DNA of 64,000 nt from the NCBI RefSeq assembly GCF_037126465.1, contig NC_088203.1:96844668-96908667 (forward strand), in the 5' to 3' direction. The stretch is from Ornithodoros turicata (Eukaryota > Arthropoda > Arachnida > Ixodida > Argasidae). Shown in pieces: positions 55,256 through 64,000 of the stretch (its first letter is position 1; each line of letters begins with the position of its first letter). Made by a program: the position numbers and the translations under genes. Below the pieces are notes generated by a model. The model worked only from the letters and a program-made list of their open reading frames with translations. It had not been told where the DNA came from and did no database searches.

Positions 55256-58200
55256 AGCTATGTGTGAGGGCGTCGACCTGTCTAGCAAGTGAAGGCTGTC
55301 AATACTTTTCGCATGCGGGCGTCGTCTGTTACCCTAATAGACTTCTTAAGATGAATGTTAAACGGACACAAGAGAAGACTCGGCAGGCTGTTCAAATACA
55401 TTGGCTGAGATTGACTTTTTTTTTGGTAAGCATAGTCAGAGCGTTTGCAAAAAGTTTTAAGAAGTCTCCAGGGAAATCAGAGGGGTAATTCGATCCTGGA
55501 AAAAGTTTACGCCAACATGATCGCGGATTATAGTGATAGCGATACTCGTCGCAAACTTCGCGAGTTTACGCAAAACAATGGCAGACGCATTGTTTTCGGG
55601 TCCATTCTTCGTATTGCTTTACTGATTAGCCTTTTATTCGTGTAGTAAAATTTACACTATACAAAGCACATGTCTTACAACTATTATTTTGAACTTTCCA
55701 CGGGCTTTCTTTACAGTGTGTGAAAGCACAAACTTTTAATTCCACAGTGATGGCATTCCTGTGTGTGATTTGTGAGATTCAATCTAGCGTACTCAGAAAA
55801 TCCTTGCTGTGACATCAGTGCCCAGAACCACGCAATGTCCAACATGTGAATGAATCAAGACAGTCTTCAAATTTCTAATATGCTGGCTCACCCCATTATC
55901 TCCAAATCCACTAAAAATTGTTATCTCTACAATTATTAATTACTTACAGGCAGATCTCAGTCGCACGATGATATAACTGCACAATGCGTGAAGACGAATG
56001 CCATTTTTCAAAATTATCCCTCAACCTCAGATGCAACGCACATTCCAATTAACGTTCTCATTAATTACAAAGGCTGAAACACTTTTCCTTATTCAAACTT
56101 CGCCTTCGTTTGAGCAAGCGCCAAACGAAGATAAACTTCGAGAAAGCCTTCCATGTAACAGTTGAAGCTCCAAGACCTAGAACACTTCGGGGTTTTTCCA
56201 ATCGCATTATCGGCGCTATTCATATTCGAATTTTGCTTGCACAGGAAGATTTAATACTTTCAATTACAATAAGGCGCGCATGAAGACACACCTAGCTCTT
56301 CCTGAACGGCTGATTATCGATTGAAAAGGGAATAGGAAAGACGGCCGCATGTACCGGCAATTTCTCACTTTAATTCCTTTCGCAAGAATACTTTGCATTG
56401 CGCTGCGTTATTTGCTTGATGGACCCTCGGTGTACGTCGTGCGTTCAAACGGGTCTTGTTCGTTTCTGTGTTGATATGACATGATGCATTAGTGGAATTC
56501 GTTAGTCTTTTTTGTCGTGTAAAATGCTGTCTCGCAATATTATTACTTACTTTAGTACGTTGTCGCAGGCTACATGGCCTATCTAACTGACAATATATTC
56601 TTGTAACTGCCAAAGGTGAGATATCATTGCCGCAGGGCTACTGACTACACACTATAAGGGGAGAAAAAGTGTAAATTGCGGAATAATTGCATCTTCTAGT
56701 CCCCCAGGTTGCAATTGCTATCCATTTTAGTCCCCTGACCTTGAAATTTACTCCTTAGGACTGCAATAGTAATTAAACTACGCAAATGGCTCCTTGAACG
56801 CAACGATCTACGTAAATACGTTCTGGAATTTTGATGGAACCAGGCTATATCATTTAGCGAATTTCTGCCCACGGACTAAGAAAAAGTTAACGGTTCTTTC
56901 GTGGCAAATTGTTCCCTATGCATGTCACAGGATTTTATATTACTCAACATATCAAGGTTCGCGGTTTTATTCAAATTACGTATTTTCATTCAAACACGTG
57001 GATTTTGTACATAGGACTGTGGGGACAAAGCGTTAAATGCAGTTCCCACTTTGAACAATGATTTAGTTACACACATTTAGTCTAAAGTTTGTCTTCTTAA
57101 ACATTTAGTCTTTTGGGTTAAAATTACTTTTTTCTTCTTCTTAGAGCGTAGACTATGATAGCGTGGGAAAAGACCGCAATGCCAACTACCATTGTCGGTG
57201 CACATGAACGTACCGGAAAAGTATTGTACTGCCAACGGGATATACGCAATCAGAATAGAATAGAAATAGAAAAAAAAAAAAACAATGGAAACGTAGGTCA
57301 CACTGGTGCGACCAGCTGTTCCATGACTCTTGATGTGCGAAATGACTCAATGATTTAAAAGATTATTTCAGCACGTATGTCCTTGAGGTAGTTCGCCAGG
57401 GGACACAGCACTGGTTGTTGGTGCGGCTTTTGCCAGCTCCCCAGTACCTTCCCAATACAAAAAGGGTCGGTTGTCAAGCGCAATCAGTCGCGCAAAGTTT
57501 CGTTTGTTGCAGTGCTTATGTTGGCTCCAGGCTATCAGGACAGAAACAGTGGTATTATCTAAGCTACGTACTTTGTGACCTAAGGACCGTACGCAAAAAT
57601 GTGCACACATTCGCAACGCTGATGTCAGACGTTGAGAATTTGCGCAGCAAAAATAAAAAAGAAGTTTCAAAGGAAAAGAGCCTGTACTGAGTGTCGGCTA
57701 CCGTTTACCTTTTACAAAGGAAGTTTTTGGCATAGCATTATGTGAAATATATCGGTATAACGTCGCTGAAGAATGCACCTTTCTCACTGCTCAGTTCGAT
57801 TCAAGGCTGCGCAAGGTACAAAACGCCCTTAGAATAAAAGTAGACACCAGTAGTAAGGGTAGGGGTATGCGTAGCGTCACACTAAGGATACCCCCAACTG
57901 TACTACCCCTAAGTTACCCCTACCCTTTCAAGTGCAATGCCAATGATGAGGATGGTGTAGGAAAACAATCTCTGCTCCAAATATCAGCGGTTCTCGACCT
58001 GAGGCTTCTCCTTTAAAACACACTTGGAGTTGAGTTTCATTCAAGGCAGAAATGCAATTACCAGACACTGCATGCTCGAAGACAAGCTGTACGAGCTTCA
58101 AAGCAACCCAGTTCACTGTGCCTAAATCAGCTTGCTCCACATAGCTTTTCGTACATGTTTTCATTTCCGTTTTGAAACAGCGGATTTGCAAACTGTGATC

Positions 58201-58469
58201 GGACAGATAACTTTATATTTTACCAAGGGCGATCCGCATTTGAAAGCAAAAACGTGACAGTTGCTACAGTGCGCGGACATCAAAGTTGATATATTCCATA
58301 TCGTTCCCTGGTTTATGGCTCGGAGGCATGTACAGTCCATTCGGTATCGTTCTCAACGACGCGTCTTCCAACGCCACTTGCGACAACTTGGTTACCCCAA
58401 CGTCTCTTTTGTGGCCACTTTGCGCGTCCCAGTCGTGCACAACAAGGGGGCGGTTACGACTGCCCTCTT
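55256..58469. other. Unassigned; small inverted repeat at 57855-57927
   Basis: AAGGGTAGGGGTA at 57855-57867 pairs with TACCCCTACCCTT at 57915-57927. Several 60-110 codon ORFs show no family resemblance. Confidence 0.4.
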
Positions 58470-58532
58470 TTTTGTTTTAAGGAATAGCACGTCGGCCTAC
58501 GCCTGACTAACCTTTCCTCCCTTTTTTTTCTT

Positions 58533-58546
58533 CAATAAACATATTC
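58533..58546. repeat. Target-site duplication, left copy
   Basis: CAATAAACATATTC is identical to 58659-58672 on the other side of the SINE. Confidence 0.95.
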
Positions 58547-58658
58547 TACTAACCCCCCTGTCCCCTACTCCTTCCTGCTGTCCTCTCTTCATCTGTCCAC
58601 GTCTATACGCCGCTCATAGCCACAGTTGCTTCGCGGTGCTAACACAAAAAAAAAAAAA
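58547..58658 (+). mobile_element. 5'-truncated tRNA-SINE with 14-bp target duplication
   Basis: TACTAACCCCCCTGTCCCC, CTGCTGTCCTCTCTTCATCT, CATAGCCACAGTTGCTTCGC and GGTGCTAACACAAAAA are the 3' part of the GCTTCGC-tail subfamily. The tRNA head and core are missing. The poly-A end and the flanking 14-bp repeat are hallmarks of target-primed reverse transcription. Confidence 0.92.
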
Positions 58659-58672
58659 CAATAAACATATTC
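58659..58672. repeat. Target-site duplication, right copy
   Basis: Exact repeat of 58533-58546. Confidence 0.95.
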
Positions 58673-58964
58673 ACCCCCCCCACCCCCCCACCCAATTCGA
58701 CGTGGTCGAAACAAGTGCAGTTTCTTCGATGCTTCCTTCCTGCATTTCTACCACACTTGATGGAAAATGTCGGGAAACAGATCAAACATGCATCCATCCG
58801 CCAATACACAGAGAGAGTGCTGACAGAAAACAGCAGTTACAGCTGTTTCTGTCCTGCCACCACCATCACGATCACGTTCAGCATCGCCATCGCCACTTCG
58901 ATCATTCCCGTCATCTCTCATCGTCATTACTCATCAATGTCACCACTCATATTAGACCCCTAGC

Positions 58965-59035
58965 TATGGGGTAGCGTTCCACTCCTAGAGTGGAAAACCT
59001 CCCCACTTCATCATCACGATATATATGTTGTTGTT
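58965..59035. repeat. Dispersed repeat family I, inverted copy
   Basis: GCTATGGGGTAGCGTTCCAC, GGAAAACCTCCCCACTTCAT and TTGTTGTTGT mirror the copy at 10520. Confidence 0.55.
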
Positions 59036-59324
59036 GTCCTGCATTTATGTGTGTGTGTCCTGCAACATTTATAACGCTTGCGATGGTCAAACGCTGCAGG
59101 AGGATATTTCTTTACGAGGGAGTTTGTTTCTCATGAAGTGACCAGGACGAAACTTCTGAGCTAGAACTGTTCTTTTGGCTCCTGTCTATATAGAAGACTT
59201 CGGATCGCGCCTTTTCTCGAGCTTGCGCAGGGGGCGCAACCAACTACTTCCCATTTCTGGACACTTTTCAAAGCAGACGACAGGATTGTCGCGTTGTTGG
59301 TCGTCGTGGCTCAGGATGGTAGCC

Positions 59325-59480
59325 ATGTGAGGGACGTAAACATTGCTCCCAGCGCAGACCGTCGGGGATTTCCGGCGCACGTTAAAGAATCCCAGGTGGT
59401 CGAAATTATCCGTAGGAGTGTAGAATTTAAGAGTGGAGGAGGCAGACGGGGCGTGCGCCTCATGGCACCCCACCAAAAGC
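59325..59480. repeat. Dispersed repeat family J, copy 2
   Basis: GTAGCCATGTGAGGGACGTA, GGCGCACGTTAAAGAATCCC, AGGTGGTCGAAATTATCCG and GTGCGCCTCATGGCACC, followed by a C tract at 59478-59502. Confidence 0.6.
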
Positions 59481-59502
59481 CCCCCCCCCCCCCCCCCCCC
59501 CA

Positions 59503-61476
59503 CTGCAATTGTCACGGTTGAAGAAACCGTAAACGATACGGTTTTAGGTTCTCGCCAAAATCACATATGCAGCAAGAACTTTCGTGCAGTTTTGACTAGG
59601 GGTATAAGGCTGAGGACATGTTCAAAGCTTTAAAGGAGCACTGAGATTTACCACATTTTTTTTTTCTTTTTCGTTTTTCGCTGCGGAGTGTTCTGGGAAA
59701 ATGAGTTCCTGAGAGAGAATGATGAGCGCAGGTGACATACAGAGCGAGCGCGAGGCCTCTGTTCCGTACACCTGCCCCAAATCCTCCGCTCCTGAAAAGA
59801 GCGCATCGCAGACCGAAAGGACGTCTGACGTCACGTGACCCCCCTGCGCGTCATCCGTGATGTACAGCGCCACAGCTCAAATATGTATAAACGGAGCGTG
59901 AGCCGAGAAGGGGAAAAAAAAGCAAAAAAAGGGCTCGGGGCTTTCTCCCCATCACGCGAGGATGGTGTCGGCCGCTGCTTCCTCTGGCTGTTTTTGGTAA
60001 ATTAGATTGCGCAGCCACAATACACTGCAGAGCGAAAATATTTAGCACGGTGACTCTCGGTGGACAGCTTGATAGATGAGACAGGGATTCGAGCCCCGTT
60101 GAATGTCACCTCTCATAGCTCGTTTAATGAGTTTCCACCACGCACGTGGCATAAACATCGAGGACTGTCGAGGGCAGTCTTACGACATAGGTGCGTCCAT
60201 TAGTGGAAGGTACAATGGTCTTCAAGCAGCGGCACGGCATAAAAAAAAATCCTCTGGCCACGTGGGTTGCTTGTTCAGCGCACTCTCTGAATCAGGTGGC
60301 AAAATCAGCTGCCGAGTGCTGCTCCGCTGCTGTTGCCTTTTTTCTATTTCCTGAAGCAGGTATACGAGTTGCTTAGGTCATCCGCGTATAGATACAAGGT
60401 GATGAACGACCTTACCACAACGGTTTATGGCGACTGCTGAGAAAAGCAACCCGTTCCAGTACTGCAAAGAGTCACCGGCACACGATGGTCCCTGCAGAGC
60501 GGATGCTGTGCGAGCATAAGTCAGGGACTATTGTGACTCTTTGGTTATTGTGACTATTGGGACCCCTTGACACAATTGCCAGGACTTCACGGGAACGTAT
60601 GCCCAGATATTGGGACGATATTTTAGATACAGTGGACAAGACCAGCAAACATGAAGAGATCGACATGTACATCGCAGTTTTCTTATTGAGATAGCTGAAA
60701 GGCTTTATTGCCGCAACGCGTGAAGCATTCGATAACTACTGCATGGTTGGGGAAGATGCTACTGGAACGAGAGAATTTACTACAGTAAGCAAGCGGAATC
60801 GACGATCCAGTGGGTACCGCCATTAGGTTACGGAACTGCCCTGGAAGCACGGTCTAGTTGCCCTTGAGCGGAGTTTCGTACAAAGAACTTTTTTTCCCGG
60901 CGGTAGATCGGTTTCTTCTTGATCAACGGTTGATCGCGTATGAAGAACTGTCGTCCATGTTTGGTCTCTCCAGATAAATTGTCATCCTCAACACGAAGAA
61001 GTCCTCAGGAAGAAGGCAAGATGCCTTGCAGAAGAATACAAACCTTTGGATGAACGCTTTCTTGACGCAGTAGAATACACTTCAGTCACTTTGCCAAGGC
61101 ATTATTGCAAGACGAGGTGGGCAACCGGGAACAGCTCCTCTACACGCTTATTACAGAGAAGGGGGTAAATGAAGTTCTCCCTAATGTAAAGATTCAACTT
61201 AACAACAGTTCGTGCGCTCATTTTCGAAATTGAAGCTTATGCAGAACAGCCATCGGGCAACCATGACGCAAGGCAGACTTAATACCTTACCTTGCAGTCG
61301 CAACTTAGATACTGCGTTGATGTATGTGTGTTACTAATAAGAAACTTTAATATAATAATAAACTTAATAAATTACTTAATAAACTTTTCACGCAAAGAAA
61401 GGGACATTCTTAAACAGCTTGATTTACAGAGCTCATTACTGATTTTTCAGTAAGGAAGACAAGGAAGGTTCCAATT
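59503..61476. other. Unassigned
   Basis: GGGATTCGAGCCCCG near 60083 looks like a B box on its own, without a matching A box. No coding domain was seen. An AATAAAC-rich patch precedes the MITE at 61479. Confidence 0.4.
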
Positions 61477-61478
61477 TA

Positions 61479-61780
61479 CACTGTAAAAAAATCCGTAATG
61501 TTACACAAAAGTGACTGCTAAACGTGTTGCCGGCACATGTGCCGTACAGTAGCTATTGCAAAAAAAAAAAAATGTTTGGAGTGCACACTGCACAGCTCTC
61601 ATAAACCAAAAGAGAGACACTTACATAATAGGAATATTAAACTGTGAAAGCCCAGTCCGTAACTGTACAACGTGCACACCAAACAGATTTTGTACAGCAA
61701 GCATAGGTCGCGGCACCTATGCAAGCAACAGAGATAGCAGCCACTTGTACAATAAAATTACGGAATTTTTTGTTACAGTG
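61479..61780. mobile_element. MITE family F, TA-flanked
   Basis: Ends CACTGTAAAAAAATCCGTAA and, on minus, CACTGTAACAAAAAATTCCG are inverted, and both are flanked by TA. At 302 bp with no coding sequence, it fits a Tc1/mariner-derived MITE. Confidence 0.85.
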
Positions 61781-61884
61781 TAAGCTAGCAGCGTAATGTA
61801 GTTGCAGGCTAGGTGAAGTGCTCTTTTTGGAAACTGGATAGTAATACGCTGCGAAAGTACGGCTTTGTGCATGACAGAAAGAAA

Positions 61885-62022
61885 AAGTTGTTGTTGTTGG
61901 TGGTGGTGGTGGTGGTGGTGAAAGGGCTCGCCGTTGTCGGCCTCGCAGAGATGGGCAACGTCACGACTAACGCCCTGGGGAGTGTGCGTCCTGGGTCGAC
62001 TTCTACGGGAACTGTGCCGTGG
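61885..62022 (-). mobile_element. tRNA-SINE 3' part, (GGT)n-tail subfamily
   Basis: (TTG)n and (GGT)n, then GGGCTCGCCGTTGTCGGCCT, GCAACGTCACGACTAACGCC and GTCGACTTCTACGGGAACTG. The head is missing. Confidence 0.85.
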
Positions 62023-62387
62023 ACCTCATGTGCAGTTGTTGTGGTACCTTATTTGACTGCGATCCAACGAGACCGTTCTACGTACACGAGGGGAAAGGGA
62101 AAAGCTGAGGGGATGCGCGAAAGGCTGACCTACTTGCATGGCGTATAATCGAATCAACTACTTGCATTGAACTTTTTTCATGTGCATGTGCACGGAACAG
62201 TCGCACCGAGGTCAGGCATCTCTATGGACTTGGCCATAATTGATCTTATGAAGCACCATAAAAAAGTACTGATCAGGCAGAAGGGCCCACACGATGGACG
62301 CTGCCCCGGGCCTCCCATCACTCTATATCCGGCACTGATCCGTAGTCCTACCCTGCAGCACGTCCAGCATGTAGCCACACAAGTGCG
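62023..62387. other. Unassigned
   Basis: No recognised feature. Confidence 0.5.
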
Positions 62388-62645
62388 CACTCTAAGAAAA
62401 ACGGGTGTGCAAACGTGGTAACTTCTATAGTTACCACCTAGATCAACATAGCGTCTGATAAACGGTGTAAAAGGGTGGTAAAAGCAATTATCATATATCC
62501 AAATTGCTACAAAACGGCGTACGCCCCCCTCGCTCACCGAATCAGAAGTGGTAACCCTATCATTCGAGACAGAGAGTGAGGTAGCAGGTAGAACTTTGCA
62601 ACCTTTTAGGCACAACATATGCGACAAATATTACCTCCTAAAAGG
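62388..62645. mobile_element. MITE family B, right-truncated copy
   Basis: CACTCTAAGAAAAACGGGTG, ACTTCTATAGTTACCACCTA and GCGTACGCCCCCCTCGC align with 37251-37545. The copy stops after ATTACCTCCTAAAAGG, before the right terminus. Confidence 0.82.
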
Positions 62646-63824
62646 GATAATATTGTTATTGACACAAGTCTTTCGGGGGGATTTTTCACACACAAAAAAA
62701 TAAAAATAAAAAAGGAAAAGGAAAGATAAAAGGGGGAGGTCATCTTACCTTTCGACTTAGTTGGGCCTGCTGTACATTGCTCGAGTGTTTTGAATGGGAA
62801 AATAAGTTATTATTATTATTATTATAGGGTCGTCGTCTGCAGAAAATACTCTCGTTTCACATACAGCTTATTGGCACTATATCACCATGGTGCGTCACCA
62901 TAACCTTATCCAGAATGCATGCTTGGGGTATACTGCGTTTCTATTCGCTGACAGAATTAATTTGGATTGCTGAGAATGATGCTTCGAATACTTTCTTTAC
63001 GGCGGCGCCCTCTACAGCTCAACGAGTTAGACGTTCTAAATATACTCGATCAAATTTAACGCACATGATTCATGTACAGCCTCACTTATTATCGATTTCA
63101 TGCGCGGTTAGCATCAATGCAGAAATGCGCACACAGCGCAAGAACAGCGAGATTCTTCCTATTGATCCATTCGGATGCAAGACACATCCGCATGCCTGAC
63201 AGGGAGCTTCCAAAAACCTCTACCCTAATCGCGTATTCAGAGACCACATATTGTGAATAACAAAACCTCCCGCACATTGAAGATCGTTTGACCTCCCATC
63301 GTCCTCGCTACATTGTCCCCAGCATGAGCTGAATGGCTTCTTATTGCATCCCTTATAACGCAATGCCGAGACATGTTCACCCCTGCTTTGCGTCGCATCT
63401 GTTGCATCTGCCACCGTGTAACCGACTGCTTATTTTGTTGTTGTAACATATAGCGGAACAACTCTGCGAGGCTCGAATGATACAGCTTCCTGGGTTAATA
63501 TGCGGACCATGTTAGGGGTTTCTGAGGAATACCACACGTTGTGTCTGCAAAAAGAAAAGAGAGAGAGAGAGGAAAAAAGCATGGTTTCTCTGCTGCTTCT
63601 TATGATGCAAGGTCATAAGAGCCCCCTATAATATTGTGCCTATGTGCCAGAGGTAAAGGGTCCTGCTTTGTGTTCAGTCCACTTCTCATGCGATACAATC
63701 TAAGTACGTGTTGCTAACCGCCACTTATTGCGTCTTCATTTAACGGGATAGTAGTGTGATTGCTGGCGGTGTCATCATTCCTCTCAATGACATCATATTG
63801 TGTGTAACTCTTACATCAAAGCTA
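62646..63824. other. Unassigned
   Basis: (ATT)n at 62809-62825 and (GA)n at 63559-63573. No recognised domain. Confidence 0.45.
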
Positions 63825-63915
63825 CACTATAAAAACAGAACTTCACACTTCTAGCTAATTGTAAATTAATTAATTGTCACAAAAGAAGGGTATGCCCGGC
63901 GGTTTCCACATCGAA
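63825..63915. mobile_element. MITE family A, partial
   Basis: CACTATAAAAACAGAACTTC, TTCTAGCTAATTGT and TGTCACAAAAGAAGGGTATG are decayed left arm and centre pieces. Confidence 0.6.
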
Positions 63916-63936
63916 CGACTCTATACAATTAATATT

Positions 63937-64000
63937 AGGGGCGTGCGAATATTCGAGTTCTCGAATTCGAATCGAATATCAATCACTCGAAGTATTGGAT
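63937..64000. mobile_element. Possible hAT-like terminus running off the window
   Basis: TAGGGGCGTGCGAATATTCG followed by GAATTCGAATCGAATAT resembles the TAGGGGTGTGCGAATA-type ends of some arthropod hAT elements (from memory). Only the first 64 bp are in view, so the call is weak. Confidence 0.35.

Larger units (their letters stand above)
58470..58690. repeat. Dispersed repeat family H, inverted, split by a SINE
   Basis: GGAATAGCACGTCGGCCTAC, TGACTAACCTTTCCTCCC and TTCTTCAATAAACATATTC run to 58546. The C-rich edge resumes at 58673. Between them a SINE has inserted. Confidence 0.8.

Overview
The window is repeat-dominated nuclear DNA from an animal, most likely an arachnid and probably a tick. 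The main clue is a set of tRNA-derived SINEs with a head, core and GCTTCGCGGCGCTAA-type tail that resemble the tick SINE family known as Ruka. That match is from memory, not from a search. Palindromic MITEs, RNase H-type LINE debris and abundant simple repeats fit the same picture. I found no intact cellular protein-coding gene, no convincing exon series, no rRNA, no functional tRNA gene and no CRISPR. The stretch is intergenic or lies in a large intron.

Every recognisable coding segment is a broken mobile element. In order they are: a LINE post-RNase H Cys/His fragment (3544-3765, minus); a LINE reverse transcriptase C-terminal fragment with an (AATA)n tail (4490-5175, plus); a pogo/Tigger-like DNA transposon (16839-18326) holding an endonuclease-domain fragment on plus and a decayed transposase C-terminus on minus; a LINE RNase H and zinc-motif fragment (19249-19773, minus); a 2.2 kb long-TIR element (27501-29685) holding a dead LINE RNase H (27730-28768, plus); an internally deleted Ty3/Gypsy-type LTR retrotransposon (32045-35489, minus) with both LTRs, a 4-bp ATTG target duplication, Gag, zinc knuckles, protease and an integrase C-terminal module; and a second long-TIR element (about 47982-49670) containing a dead LINE reverse transcriptase (48465-49300, plus).

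Around these lie many short non-autonomous elements. They include at least six hairpin-forming MITE families, eleven copies of the tRNA-SINE in two tail subfamilies, further dispersed repeat families (G, H, I, J), two other tRNA-like SINE heads and a perfect 67-bp-arm hairpin at 38322-38461. MITEs of one family are packed into clusters at 42932-43423 and 52646-53745.

The most informative points are evolutionary: a 14-bp target duplication around a 5'-truncated SINE inserted in another repeat; two long-TIR elements that each carry LINE debris; LTRs of one insertion that differ by an extra segment of roughly 120 bp; and a shared CCCAAGCAGCAC terminus on two hairpins with different interiors. 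I do not see a clearly new gene system. The unassigned stretches are noted individually.
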